Shown here in pieces: positions 52,000 through 61,521 of a DNA stretch of 64,000 nucleotides. Positions within the stretch are counted from its first letter, which is position 1. Every line of letters starts with the position of its first letter. The stretch spans positions 4,172,501 to 4,236,500 of the forward strand of contig NZ_CP132203.1 in assembly GCF_030719035.1 (NCBI RefSeq), written 5' to 3'. The notes beneath the pieces are model-generated. The model did no database searches, was not told the DNA's origin, and saw nothing but the letters and a program-made list of their open reading frames with translations. This stretch comes from Hahella sp. HNIBRBA332. Its GTDB lineage: Bacteria > Pseudomonadota > Gammaproteobacteria > Pseudomonadales > Oleiphilaceae. Position numbers and translations under genes: made by a program.

Positions 52000-54786
52000 A
52001 TGAAGTTGGGGGCCACCGCGGGCAGACTCGCAGCGCTGCTGATTATTCTCGTAGCCTGCGTCATACTGATCCTGCTTGATTACCGCGAACGCACGCGCAA
52101 TTACTACCAATCCATGCAAGTGGAGCTGCAACAGACGCAGAAGAACGTCAGCGCCTCTACTCGTCGCATCATGGAACACATCGCCATTCTACGCCGCACA
52201 GCGGAAAGTTATTTATTGAGCAATCACGAGGATCATCTGTACAGCGAGCTATCCGCCAATCTCGCCTATGACCCCACGCGAAATCTCTTCGCCATGGATA
52301 CCCTGCAACCGCCATTCACCACAAGCCAAGTGGGCAATCTCACTGGCCTGGGGGATATTCAGGGACGCCAGCCGAATTACTATCGCGAAATGGAAATGGC
52401 GCTGGCGTTGACGCCGATCTTCCGCGCCACCAAAGAGAATCTGCCGGAGTCTAATTGGGTTTACTATATTTCCCAGAACCGCTTCCTTTATATTGCGCCC
52501 TGGATTGAGTCCGATAAATTCGCCTACACCAATGAATCGCTGTCACTAGAGTTCTTCACCCTGGCCCTGCCCTATCACAATCCCGAACGCACCCCCTTCT
52601 GGACCCGGGTGTACGTGGATGAGTTTGGTGAGGGCCTGATGGTCACCGCCGCAGCGCCCATTTACGCCAGTGACGTTTTCAATGGCGCTGTGGCTATCGA
52701 TATTACTCTCGATGTGCTCAAAGGGTTTGTGCGCAACCCCAACTTGTCGGCGGGAGAGCTGTTTATTGTCAACCAGTCGCACCAGTTGCTGGCGCATCCG
52801 ACTTTGACGTCCTCCCACGCGAATACCGCCGCCACCTTTCCTGAGGCGTTGCCCAACGGGGTCGACAACTTCATTTCTCACCCCAAGGACATCCCCACCG
52901 ACACGTTCCTTGAGATCAAAGGCTACGCACTGATACGCACCAATATAGATGAGACGCCCTGGCACCTGCTGCTGAGTGTGGAGCAGTCCGCCATACGCTA
53001 CGCCATCATTGAGCAAATGACGCCGGAATTGGCGCTGGCGGCGTTAATCGTTCTTTTCGCCGCATTTATACAGCGTTATTTTCTCACCGCCGGTCAACTG
53101 GAGCGCAGCCAGCGCCGCTATCGGCAAATGTTTGAACACTGCGACGCCGTGCAGATTATTCTCGATCCCCAGAACAACAAAGTCATCGACGCCAATCCCG
53201 CCGCCTGCGATTTCTTCGGATTTTCCAGCGAAATGATGGGAAATATCTCCGCTTCGCGTTTATTTCTCTCTGAAAACAATGAGATGCTGGATGAGAAGTG
53301 GCTGCCGTCCTTACAATCCGGAAAGACAGTCATTGCCGCCCGCCGCGGCGACAACCGCTCCAGTCTGGTGGAAATGTACGTTTCCGAAATCAAAGACAAG
53401 GTCTGTTCCTACCTGTATTTGATTGTGCATGACATTACTGACCGCAAACGCAGCGAAGAGCAGATCCGCTTGCAAGCTTATTACGACCCTCTCACCCGAC
53501 TGCCCAACCGCAGTTATCTGTTTGAGCACCTCAATTCGCTGATCGCCAGTCACAAACGGGAACATGCGCGTCTGGCGGTGCTGTTCATCGATCTGGACCG
53601 CTTCAAGCAAGTGAACGACAATCTGGGACACGGCGTGGGAGACAAGCTGTTGCAGCAGGTCTCCAACAGGCTCAAGTCGCGGCTCAGAGAAAGCGACATG
53701 TTGGCGCGCCTGGGTGGAGACGAGTTCACTGTCGTCCTGCCGCACCTGCGGGAAGAGACCGACGCCATTCATGTCGCCAAGATATTGCTGCAGCAACTGG
53801 CGGAATCCTTCAGCGTGGGAGACTACGAACTGCATATCGGCGCCAGCATTGGCGTGACGCTTTTCCCCAAAGACGGCGAAGACGCCTCCACCCTGATCAA
53901 GAACGCTGACATCGCCATGTACAAGGCCAAGGATAACGGTCGCAATCAGTATCGTTTCTTTGAGGAGCGCATGAACGAAGCCGTCGCCAGTCGCCTGATG
54001 CTGGAGGGCGATATCCGAGAGGCCACCCACAATGAGCAATTCCATTTAGAGTTCCAGCCCATCATAGACCTGAAAAATATGCGCCTGGCCGGCGCGGAAG
54101 CCCTGTTGCGCTGGCTGCATCCCCGCTTCGGAGAACTGCACCCCAGGGAGTTCATGTCCATTGCGGAAGAGACTGGCAATATCGTTCAGATCAGCGAGTG
54201 GTTGCTGCAAAATGCGCTTAATCTGGCGGCGGAGTGGCAGTATTCCCGACCTGCAGATCAGCAACCGTTCATCGCTGTTAATATGTCCCGGCGCCAGCTG
54301 ATCAATTCGCAACACGTCAAGCGCTGGCGTGACATCATCCGTCAAAGCGAAGTGCCGCCGAGCTCACTGGTGCTGGAGCTGACCGAGCACAACCTGCTCA
54401 ATGAATTTGAAGAAAGCCGACGCAGCCTGATGGAGCTGCATCAGATGGGCGTCCGATTATCCCTCGACGATTATGGCCACGGCGCGTCTTCCCTCACGCT
54501 GCTGAAAGACCTGCCTATCTCCATGCTGAAACTGGACGGCTTGCTGATCCGCAATCTCGGCCGTAAAACCAAAGAGGAAGTATTGATGGACGCGTTGGTG
54601 AAAATGGGGCGCGCCATGGATATGAAAATTGTCGCCGAGGGCGTGGAAACGCCGCAACAGCTCGCCGTGCTCAGGGAATCCGGCTGCGATTACGGCCAGG
54701 GATATTTGTTCAGTCCTCCGGCGCAGCCTCGCGAACTTTCCATGATGCTGGAAAAAGTGTTTAGCGTGCAGACCCAGGACGATTAA
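52000..54786 (+). CDS. Membrane sensor with Cache-like, PAS, GGDEF and EAL domains
   Basis: 928 residues. TM1 (LAALLIILVACVILILL) and TM2 near 350 (LALAALIVLFAAFI) bracket a periplasmic sensor of about 310 residues. PAS spans about 370-485. The GGDEF domain has LGGDEF intact with an RESD inhibitory site five residues before it. The EAL domain has the usual catalytic set: GAEALLRW, FIAVNMS, LELTEH, LDDYGHG, KLDG, VAEGVET. Loop 6 reads DDYGHG rather than DDFGTG. Both c-di-GMP synthesis and breakdown look possible. It is monocistronic. Confidence 0.93.
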   Translation: MKLGATAGRLAALLIILVACVILILLDYRERTRNYYQSMQVELQQTQKNVSASTRRIMEHIAILRRTAESYLLSNHEDHLYSELSANLAYDPTRNLFAMDTLQPPFTTSQVGNLTGLGDIQGRQPNYYREMEMALALTPIFRATKENLPESNWVYYISQNRFLYIAPWIESDKFAYTNESLSLEFFTLALPYHNPERTPFWTRVYVDEFGEGLMVTAAAPIYASDVFNGAVAIDITLDVLKGFVRNPNLSAGELFIVNQSHQLLAHPTLTSSHANTAATFPEALPNGVDNFISHPKDIPTDTFLEIKGYALIRTNIDETPWHLLLSVEQSAIRYAIIEQMTPELALAALIVLFAAFIQRYFLTAGQLERSQRRYRQMFEHCDAVQIILDPQNNKVIDANPAACDFFGFSSEMMGNISASRLFLSENNEMLDEKWLPSLQSGKTVIAARRGDNRSSLVEMYVSEIKDKVCSYLYLIVHDITDRKRSEEQIRLQAYYDPLTRLPNRSYLFEHLNSLIASHKREHARLAVLFIDLDRFKQVNDNLGHGVGDKLLQQVSNRLKSRLRESDMLARLGGDEFTVVLPHLREETDAIHVAKILLQQLAESFSVGDYELHIGASIGVTLFPKDGEDASTLIKNADIAMYKAKDNGRNQYRFFEERMNEAVASRLMLEGDIREATHNEQFHLEFQPIIDLKNMRLAGAEALLRWLHPRFGELHPREFMSIAEETGNIVQISEWLLQNALNLAAEWQYSRPADQQPFIAVNMSRRQLINSQHVKRWRDIIRQSEVPPSSLVLELTEHNLLNEFEESRRSLMELHQMGVRLSLDDYGHGASSLTLLKDLPISMLKLDGLLIRNLGRKTKEEVLMDALVKMGRAMDMKIVAEGVETPQQLAVLRESGCDYGQGYLFSPPAQPRELSMMLEKVFSVQTQDD

Positions 54787-54878
54787 GCCTTTTGTCGACC
54801 TGCAGCCAGACTCCACCCGGGCGCCACCCTATGTCACAATAGGCGGCGAATTTACCGGACATAATTAGGAGCCTGGAA

Positions 54879-56231
54879 TTGACTACCAACGCAGAACTGC
54901 GGGAACGCGATCTCAAGCGTGTGTGGCACCCCTGCACCCAGATGAAGGACCATGAGTTTCTCCCTCTGATTCCGATAAAAAGCGGCAAGGGCGTCTGGCT
55001 GGAGGATTTCGACGGCAATCGCTACATCGACGCCGTTAGTTCCTGGTGGGTGAACCTGTTCGGCCATAGTCATCCCTATATCAATGACGCCATCAAGTCC
55101 CAGCTGGAACAGCTGGAGCACGTCATTCTGGCCGGCTTTACCCATGAACCGGTGGTGAGGCTGTCAGAACGTCTGGCGGAAGTGACGCCCGCGGGGCTCA
55201 ATAAGTGCTTCTATGCCGACAATGGGTCCTCCGCAGTGGAAGTGGCGCTGAAGATGAGCTTCCATTACTGGCGCAATAGCGGCCAACCGAACAAAACCCG
55301 CTTCATCAATCTCAGCAACAGCTACCATGGCGAAACCCTGGGCGCGCTCGCCGTAGGCGACGTCGCCTTGTACAAAGAAACCTACAACGCGCTTCTCAAT
55401 CCTGTCATCAATGTTCCCGGTCCGGATTGCTTCCACCGCGAAGCTGGCGAATCCTGGGAGGCGTATTGCCGACGCCAGTTTGCGCACATGGAGGAAACGC
55501 TACAGAAGCACGCCCATGAAACGGCGGCGGTGATCATTGAGCCGCTGGTGCAGTGCGCCGGCTCCATGCGCATGCACCACCCGGTGTATCTAAAGTTATT
55601 GCGGGAAGCCTGCAACCGCCATGGCGTTCACTTGATCGCGGATGAGATTGCAGTCGGCTTCGGTCGCACCGGTACGTTGTTCGCCTGCGAACAGGCGGAT
55701 ATTTCACCGGATTTCCTGTGCCTGTCGAAAGGCCTGACCGCCGGCTATCTGCCCTTGTCCGTGGTCATGACTCACGACTTCATTTACGACGCCTTCTACG
55801 ACGACTACGCCACCATGCGCGCCTTCCTGCATTCGCACAGCTACACCGGCAATCCAATCGGCTGCAGCGTGGCGCTGGCGACGCTGGACATCTTCCAAAA
55901 TCAGCCCGTGATCGAGCAAAATAAGCGCCTTGCCGCCTGCATGCGCGAGCATACCGCACATTTTGAGGACCACCCCAATGTAGCGGAAGTCCGCCAGACT
56001 GGAATGATCCTGGCGATTGAAATGGTGCAGGATAAGGCCTCGCGCACGCTCTTCCCCTGGCAGGAGCGGCGCGGCATACGGGTCTATCAGCATGCGTTGA
56101 AAAATCAGGCGCTGCTGCGTCCCCTGGGCAATGTTATTTACTTCATGCCGCCTTATGTGATCAGCGAAGACGAGATCGCTCATCTGGCCAAAGTGGCCTG
56201 GGATGGGCTGCAACTGGCGGTTAAGGACTGA
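54879..56231 (+). CDS. bioA: Adenosylmethionine-8-amino-7-oxononanoate aminotransferase
   Basis: 450 residues with a TTG start behind TAGGAG. Fold-type I PLP motifs: VWHPCTQMKDHE, YIDAVSSWWVNLFGH, FYADNGSSAVEVALKM, LIADEIAVGFGRTG and LSKGLTAGYLPLS (PLP Lys). It makes diaminopelargonate in biotin synthesis using SAM as amino donor. Other bio genes are not in the window. It is coupled to rsmE downstream. Confidence 0.93.
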   Translation: MTTNAELRERDLKRVWHPCTQMKDHEFLPLIPIKSGKGVWLEDFDGNRYIDAVSSWWVNLFGHSHPYINDAIKSQLEQLEHVILAGFTHEPVVRLSERLAEVTPAGLNKCFYADNGSSAVEVALKMSFHYWRNSGQPNKTRFINLSNSYHGETLGALAVGDVALYKETYNALLNPVINVPGPDCFHREAGESWEAYCRRQFAHMEETLQKHAHETAAVIIEPLVQCAGSMRMHHPVYLKLLREACNRHGVHLIADEIAVGFGRTGTLFACEQADISPDFLCLSKGLTAGYLPLSVVMTHDFIYDAFYDDYATMRAFLHSHSYTGNPIGCSVALATLDIFQNQPVIEQNKRLAACMREHTAHFEDHPNVAEVRQTGMILAIEMVQDKASRTLFPWQERRGIRVYQHALKNQALLRPLGNVIYFMPPYVISEDEIAHLAKVAWDGLQLAVKD

Positions 56232-56233
56232 AC

Positions 56234-56977
56234 TTGAGAAACAACCGAATCTTTATCGACCAGCCTCTTGATGGTCTTAGTCAACTGACGCTGACCGGCG
56301 ATCAGGCCAATTACGTGGGGCGCGTGTTGCGCATGCGTCCCGGCGACGCTTTTCATTTATTCACTGGGGACGGCCGCGATTTTCCCGCCAAAGTCCTGGC
56401 GGTGGGTCGCAGGGAAGTGGAAGTGGCGCTGTCCGCACCACTGGCGGTCGACGCGGAATCCCCTCTTAGCGTGCATCTGGGACAGGTATTATCCCGGGGC
56501 GAACGCATGGATTACGCGGTGCAAAAGGCCACGGAAATGGGTGTTACGGCGCTCACGCCACTGCTGAGCGAGCGTTGCGAAGTGCGCCTGGATGGAGAAC
56601 GCCAGGACAAACGCTGGCGTCACTGGCGGCAGGTGTCGATCAGCGCCTGTGAGCAATGCGGGCGCGCCCGCGTTCCCGACATCGGCGACGTATCGCCACT
56701 GGAAAGCTGGCTGCAAAACGTTACGGCGGATCTGAAGCTGATCCTGCATCCCGGTGACGCGCGCGCCTGGAGTCCGGCGCAACGTCCCGCCAGCGTATGC
56801 CTGTTGATTGGCCCTGAAGGCGGCTTTACAGATGAGGAAGTGTCTCTGGCGGAGCGTCATGGCTTCGTGCATGCGCCGCTCGGCCCACGCATTCTGCGCA
56901 CAGAAACCGCTCCCGTGGCGGCGCTGGCGTTGATGCAATGGCTGTGGGGAGACTTCAGCGATTCTTCGTCAGCATAA
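56234..56977 (+). CDS. rsmE: 16S rRNA m3U1498 methyltransferase
   Basis: 247 residues. It starts at a TTG 2 bases after the bioA stop, so translation is probably coupled. The SPOUT knot is clear: LLIGPEGGFTDEEVSLAE near residue 195 and LGPRILRTETAPVAAL near 215. An N-terminal PUA-like region includes NYVGRVLRMRPGDAFHLF. It methylates U1498 in the decoding region. Confidence 0.94.
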   Translation: MRNNRIFIDQPLDGLSQLTLTGDQANYVGRVLRMRPGDAFHLFTGDGRDFPAKVLAVGRREVEVALSAPLAVDAESPLSVHLGQVLSRGERMDYAVQKATEMGVTALTPLLSERCEVRLDGERQDKRWRHWRQVSISACEQCGRARVPDIGDVSPLESWLQNVTADLKLILHPGDARAWSPAQRPASVCLLIGPEGGFTDEEVSLAERHGFVHAPLGPRILRTETAPVAALALMQWLWGDFSDSSSA

Positions 56978-57340
56978 ACCAAACTCCCTTACGGCAAGCA
57001 GGTAAAGAGAAAGCGGGTGCTTACATACACTTCCTCGAGCGCCCCTGAGAACGCCGATATTTCGTCCTAAAATACCGCACAAAAAATGGGCGCCCTGTGG
57101 ATAACTTTGTGGAAAAGCGGCTTAACCGGGTCGCTTTTTGCCGCCATTTCCACAAATGTGCGTCCGTCCGTATTTTTGGGCTTTCTTTTTCTTTTATTTT
57201 TCAGTCTATTATTGATTCCCTCCGAAAACGGCGGGCACGTTTCAAAACTTTGACGCTTCAACGCCACGTTCAATTAGTGTGCATAACCTATGACATTTTA
57301 ATGACAATAGCGCGCCCACCTTTGCAGAGAGAGTGAAACG
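56978..57340. other. Intergenic region with DnaA-box-like sites
   Basis: The gap holds TGTGGATAA at 57096-57104 (perfect DnaA box on the minus strand), TGTGGAAAA at 57108-57116 (one mismatch) and ATTTCCACA near 57146 (two mismatches). A T-rich stretch (57170-57215) follows. No gene was recognised. Confidence 0.4.
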
Positions 57341-58561
57341 ATGGATTGGCAGTGGTTACAGAACCCCGAGTTTTGGAAATATCTGAGCATCCCCCTGGTC
57401 GCCGCCCTGATCGGTTGGAGCACCAACTGGCTGGCGATCAAGCTTACCTTTTATCCTCTTGAATTCATTGGCTTTCGCCCCTTCTTCGGATGGCAGGGCA
57501 TCATTCCTTCAAAGGCCGGCAAAATGGCGGTTATCAGCGTGGATTCAACCATTTCCAAGCTGGGAGCGGTGGATGAGCTATTCGACCAGATCGACCCACA
57601 AGCGCTGGCCGGCCACATCGTAGCCGGCATATTGCCCCGGGTGGAGGAATATGTTGACGAAATCATGCTGTCAGAGCACCGCACGCTGTGGGAAAACCTG
57701 CCGCAGGCAGTGAAGAACAAGGTCTACGAGCGCGTACGTAAGAACGCGCCCCGTCTGATCGATAATCTGGTTAGCGACATTGGCCGCCAGATTGAGGAGC
57801 TGCTGGACCTCAAACATATGGTAACGGAGCGGCTGGTCGCGGATAAGGAGCTGCTGAATCGCATCTTTCTGGAATGCGGCGCCGCAGAGTTCCGTTTTCT
57901 GATTCACAGCGGACTCTGGCTGGGCTTCGGTTTCGGCGTTCTGCAAATGGCCCTGTGGTTCTTCTATTCTGTTAACTGGGTGTTGCCGGTATGCGGTTTT
58001 CTAGTGGGCTGGGCCACCAACTGGATCGCTCTCAACCTTATCTTCCGACCTCTCAACCCCGCCAAGGTCGGTCCGGTGACCATCCAGGGCCTGTTCCTGA
58101 AAAGGCAGCCCCAAGTGGCGGCGACCTTCTGTCGCATCGTCACCCACGATATTCTGACCGTAGGCAACATCGTCAACGCCATGCTCAACGGCCCCAACGG
58201 AGCGCGCACCCGCGCCCTGGTGAAGAAACACGTCAAACCGCTGGTGGACGTGACGACCGGCGTCGCCAAACCCATCACGCAAATCGCGTTCGGGCCGACC
58301 GCATTCGCCGAGTTAAAAAAGAAAGTCGGCGAGAAAGCCCTGGAAATCTCCAAGACCGCCTTCAAAGACCCGCTTTTCAACGAAGAACGCGCCATCGTGG
58401 TGGAAAACATCATGCGCACCCGCATGGAGGCGTTATCCCCGGAAGAGTTTCAGGACCTGCTGCGCCCTTGCTTCCAGGAAGATGAGATCAAATTAATCGC
58501 CATTGGCGGCGTATTGGGAGCGTTAGCCGGGCTGGCGCAAGTATTTTTTGTGTTCAACTGA
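57341..58561 (+). CDS. DUF445 family membrane protein
   Basis: 406 residues. Hydrophobic segments occur near the N terminus (YLSIPLVAALIGWSTNWLAI), at about 195-240 (GFGFGVLQMALWFFYSV, WVLPVCGFLVGWATNWIAL) and at the C terminus (LIAIGGVLGALAGLAQVFFV). The repeated GW[AS]TNW[LI]A motif is a family hallmark. The role is unknown; members are widespread inner-membrane proteins. It is monocistronic. Confidence 0.88.
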   Translation: MDWQWLQNPEFWKYLSIPLVAALIGWSTNWLAIKLTFYPLEFIGFRPFFGWQGIIPSKAGKMAVISVDSTISKLGAVDELFDQIDPQALAGHIVAGILPRVEEYVDEIMLSEHRTLWENLPQAVKNKVYERVRKNAPRLIDNLVSDIGRQIEELLDLKHMVTERLVADKELLNRIFLECGAAEFRFLIHSGLWLGFGFGVLQMALWFFYSVNWVLPVCGFLVGWATNWIALNLIFRPLNPAKVGPVTIQGLFLKRQPQVAATFCRIVTHDILTVGNIVNAMLNGPNGARTRALVKKHVKPLVDVTTGVAKPITQIAFGPTAFAELKKKVGEKALEISKTAFKDPLFNEERAIVVENIMRTRMEALSPEEFQDLLRPCFQEDEIKLIAIGGVLGALAGLAQVFFVFN

Positions 58562-58681
58562 TCAAATTAACGCCAAAAACGAGAGGCGCGCCACAAATTT
58601 ATTAATACTTTTGGCCTATTACTTTTGACAAGTAATGTTATTTATCTACAATTACGCAAAAAGTAACAGAGTGTGACATTC

Positions 58682-58891
58682 ATGGCGATCAATAACATTC
58701 CAACAAAGTTATCGCACAACGCCAGCTCAAAGGATCGACTGGAAAGACAGCTGTTCAGAGACGTACAGCGACTCATCCGGTATCTGGACGGCCGGAAGTC
58801 GTGCGGCTCCAGCAATCCTGCAATGGTTGAATCCTATGAAAGGATGATCCTTGAGCGTTGCGACGTGCTGGGCCAAATCTCGCGCATGTGA
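58682..58891 (+). CDS. Small hypothetical helical protein
   Basis: 69 residues from the ATG at 58682; an in-frame GTG 9 bases earlier is less likely. It is charged and helical (SKDRLERQLFRDVQRLIRYL, then VESYERMILERCDVLGQI). There is no signal or membrane segment. No family was recognised. Small proteins of this kind occur in related marine genomes, but this is unverified. Confidence 0.55.
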   Translation: MAINNIPTKLSHNASSKDRLERQLFRDVQRLIRYLDGRKSCGSSNPAMVESYERMILERCDVLGQISRM

Positions 58892-59089
58892 TCGCGCCGG
58901 AGACTCAATGCCAACGGATGGCGTATTTCCCCTTGGATAGCCGCGCAGGACTGGCTAAACTTTCCGTAACCTTCTGACACGACTCGGCTTTCGGCGTTTA
59001 CTCGCTTGTAGGCCGAAGACGGCGGGCGACGATTAAGAAAGACTCCGCTATTGCGCGGGAAGCCACGAAAAAACACCAAGGGCGCCGAT

Positions 59090-61495
59090 ATGCAGCGAAT
59101 CATCCGCAGAACGTTAATTGCTCTGTTGAGCATTCTTTGTCTGTTGATTCTGGGGATATGGGGGCTCGGCCCCTACGTCGCCAAAGACGCGCTCACCAAA
59201 TACTTCGCCGAGCACAACGCAGACTTCTCTGCGGAATCCCTCTCCATCAACCCCTTCACTTCCGAGATCAACGGCCGCGGCGTCAAAGTGACGACCACGC
59301 GAGGACTGGAGCTCAAATTCGAAGCCCTGCAGGTCTCCGCGCAGTTGACGCCTTTGTTTGAAAACACCGTGGTCGTCGACAAAGTCACCCTCGACGGACT
59401 GCAACTGAATATAGCCCAGGAGCAGAAAGGCTGGCGCGTCGCCGGGGTGCTGTTCCCAACGGGAACCGAAGAGTCTCCGCCCCCTGCTCAGGAATCAGCC
59501 GGGGAAGACTGGACGATCAGCCTGCCCTCGATTCAGTTGCGCAATTGCACGCTCAATATCAGCCGGCTGCCGCCAGCGGACGCCGCCGATCAGGCGCCCT
59601 TACAAGACGAGATTCGCCTGTTTAGCCTCAACCTGAAAAACATCAAAGGCAAAGGCGCGGAGTGGAACGGTTTCGCTGATGTGATGACGCAGGTGAACGG
59701 CGCCGACATCGTTCTCGCCACCGAATTTCGCGTCGGCCCGGACAAGTTCGTGCAGTGGCTGGACATCAGTTCACTCAAGGCACGAATGCAGCAGTTTGCG
59801 CATTATCTCCCCGCCGATCTGCGCGACAGCAACGCCAGCCTGGACCTGAATGCGGAAATCGTAGTCGATTGGCGCAATGGCGCCCTGACCCTGACCACAA
59901 CCACTAAAAAGCTGGATATCTCCCAGGTCGACGTGAAGCTTAAAGACATGACGATCGAAAGCGACATCACCAGCATCGATCTGAACCCTCTGCAAATCAG
60001 CATTGCGCCGGACGGCGAGCCGGAAGTCGCTTTCAACGGCAAGGTCCACAGCGGTAAAACCCGCATCAATGACAGCGCCGGGCGTTATATCCTGGCGGGC
60101 TGGGACAAACTGGACCTGACGCCCGTCTCCTTCAGCATGGACGAGACGCTTAACGTCAAGGTGGATCAGATCAGCTCGCAGAACCTGGTGCTGTCACGCT
60201 CCGCCCTCGACAACGAAGAGCTGCCGCCGCTATTGCAAGCGGGAACTCTGTTTGTGTCGAATGTGGAGGCCAGCGACAAACGGGCCTTTATCGAAATGGT
60301 GGAGCTGAGCGATATACGCTCCAATGTGCATCTGGATAAAGAGCGTAATCTGATTACCCTGGCGCCCATGTCGGCGAACGCTCCTGCGGAGGAAGCGTCG
60401 CAAACGCCACAAGCCGACGCCCAGGCCGCCGCTGAAGCGCCCTCAGCAGACGATGCGCCGAAAAGCTCGCCATTCAATCTGGTAATCAATCAAATCTCCG
60501 TCAAAGGAGACTCACTGCTCAGTTTCACGGATGAGGGCGTGAAGCCGCCTTTTCAGCAGGATATCCGCATCAACTCACTGGTCGCCGAAAGCCTGACCAC
60601 CGAGAACCCGGCGCAGGCGTTCCATATCACTATGGATGCGCAGACTGACCAATATTCCAAGATTCAGTCAGACACGCGTATCTGGCCGTTCGCGCCCAAG
60701 CTGTCCCTCGACACCCGCACCAACATCGCGGAAATAAACCTGCCGCCGGTATCGCCTTACCTGAGCGACGCGCTGGGTTATGACATCAACAACGGGCAGT
60801 TTGATATGAACCTCGCCATGACCATTGATGAGGGACGCATCAGCGGCGACACAAAAATCATGCTGCGCGGCATGGATTTGGGGGCGGACAAAAGCGCTGA
60901 CGCTATTCAGCAAGGCGGGGCGATCCCGTTAAATGTGGCGCTGGGGATGCTGAAGGATGGCAATGGCAACGTGGAGCTCGCCATGCCGCTGTCCGGTGAT
61001 GTCGACAGTCCCAGCTTCGGCTGGAGCGGTTTTGTCGCGCTGATTGCGCAAAAAGCTATTTTCGAAGCCGCCAGCGGCTACCTCATCAAGACATTCGTGC
61101 CCTACGCCAATGTCGTCACGGTAGTGAAGTTTGCAGGCGAGCAGGCGCTGAAAGTCCGAATCGAGCCATTACCCTATCAGGCTGGCCAGTCTGACGTGGG
61201 TCCAGAGCAACAAGCGTTCGTCAATGAGTTCCGCCAGCTGCTGTTGGACAAAGAGGACATGCAAGTGAAAACCTGCCCCATCGCCTCCCCCGCAGAATTG
61301 AATTATCCGCCCGATACGAAAGCCTTAACGGTAGAGCAACTGAAGACGTTAAAGCAGTTGGCGGAGGAACGGGGCCAGAAGTTCAAAGCGAAGGTGCTGG
61401 AAGGCGGAAAGATCGCCTCTTCCCGCATCCTGTTGTGCAATCCTGAGGTGGAAAAAGACGGCGACGGCAAAGGCCGCATCGAATTCGAAATCTAG
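59090..61495 (+). CDS. DUF748 (AsmA-like) envelope protein
   Basis: 801 residues from the ATG at 59090 (AAGGG upstream). A single N-terminal membrane anchor (RTLIALLSILCLLILGIWGL) is followed by a long beta-rich repeat region of the DUF748/AsmA type. KVTLDGLQLNIAQEQKGWRV is an early repeat and LGMLKDGNGNVELAMPLSGD is the conserved C-terminal core. It is likely a periplasm-spanning bridge protein of the type linked to outer-membrane lipid transport. Confidence 0.88.
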   Translation: MQRIIRRTLIALLSILCLLILGIWGLGPYVAKDALTKYFAEHNADFSAESLSINPFTSEINGRGVKVTTTRGLELKFEALQVSAQLTPLFENTVVVDKVTLDGLQLNIAQEQKGWRVAGVLFPTGTEESPPPAQESAGEDWTISLPSIQLRNCTLNISRLPPADAADQAPLQDEIRLFSLNLKNIKGKGAEWNGFADVMTQVNGADIVLATEFRVGPDKFVQWLDISSLKARMQQFAHYLPADLRDSNASLDLNAEIVVDWRNGALTLTTTTKKLDISQVDVKLKDMTIESDITSIDLNPLQISIAPDGEPEVAFNGKVHSGKTRINDSAGRYILAGWDKLDLTPVSFSMDETLNVKVDQISSQNLVLSRSALDNEELPPLLQAGTLFVSNVEASDKRAFIEMVELSDIRSNVHLDKERNLITLAPMSANAPAEEASQTPQADAQAAAEAPSADDAPKSSPFNLVINQISVKGDSLLSFTDEGVKPPFQQDIRINSLVAESLTTENPAQAFHITMDAQTDQYSKIQSDTRIWPFAPKLSLDTRTNIAEINLPPVSPYLSDALGYDINNGQFDMNLAMTIDEGRISGDTKIMLRGMDLGADKSADAIQQGGAIPLNVALGMLKDGNGNVELAMPLSGDVDSPSFGWSGFVALIAQKAIFEAASGYLIKTFVPYANVVTVVKFAGEQALKVRIEPLPYQAGQSDVGPEQQAFVNEFRQLLLDKEDMQVKTCPIASPAELNYPPDTKALTVEQLKTLKQLAEERGQKFKAKVLEGGKIASSRILLCNPEVEKDGDGKGRIEFEI

Positions 61496-61499
61496 GGAG

Positions 61500-61519
61500 A
61501 AGGGCGTGGGCGCGCCCTT
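61500..61519. terminator. Hairpin between convergent genes
   Basis: AAGGGCG and CGCCCTT pair around a six-base loop, between the DUF748 and YihY-family stops. Confidence 0.55.
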
Positions 61520-61521
61520 GC

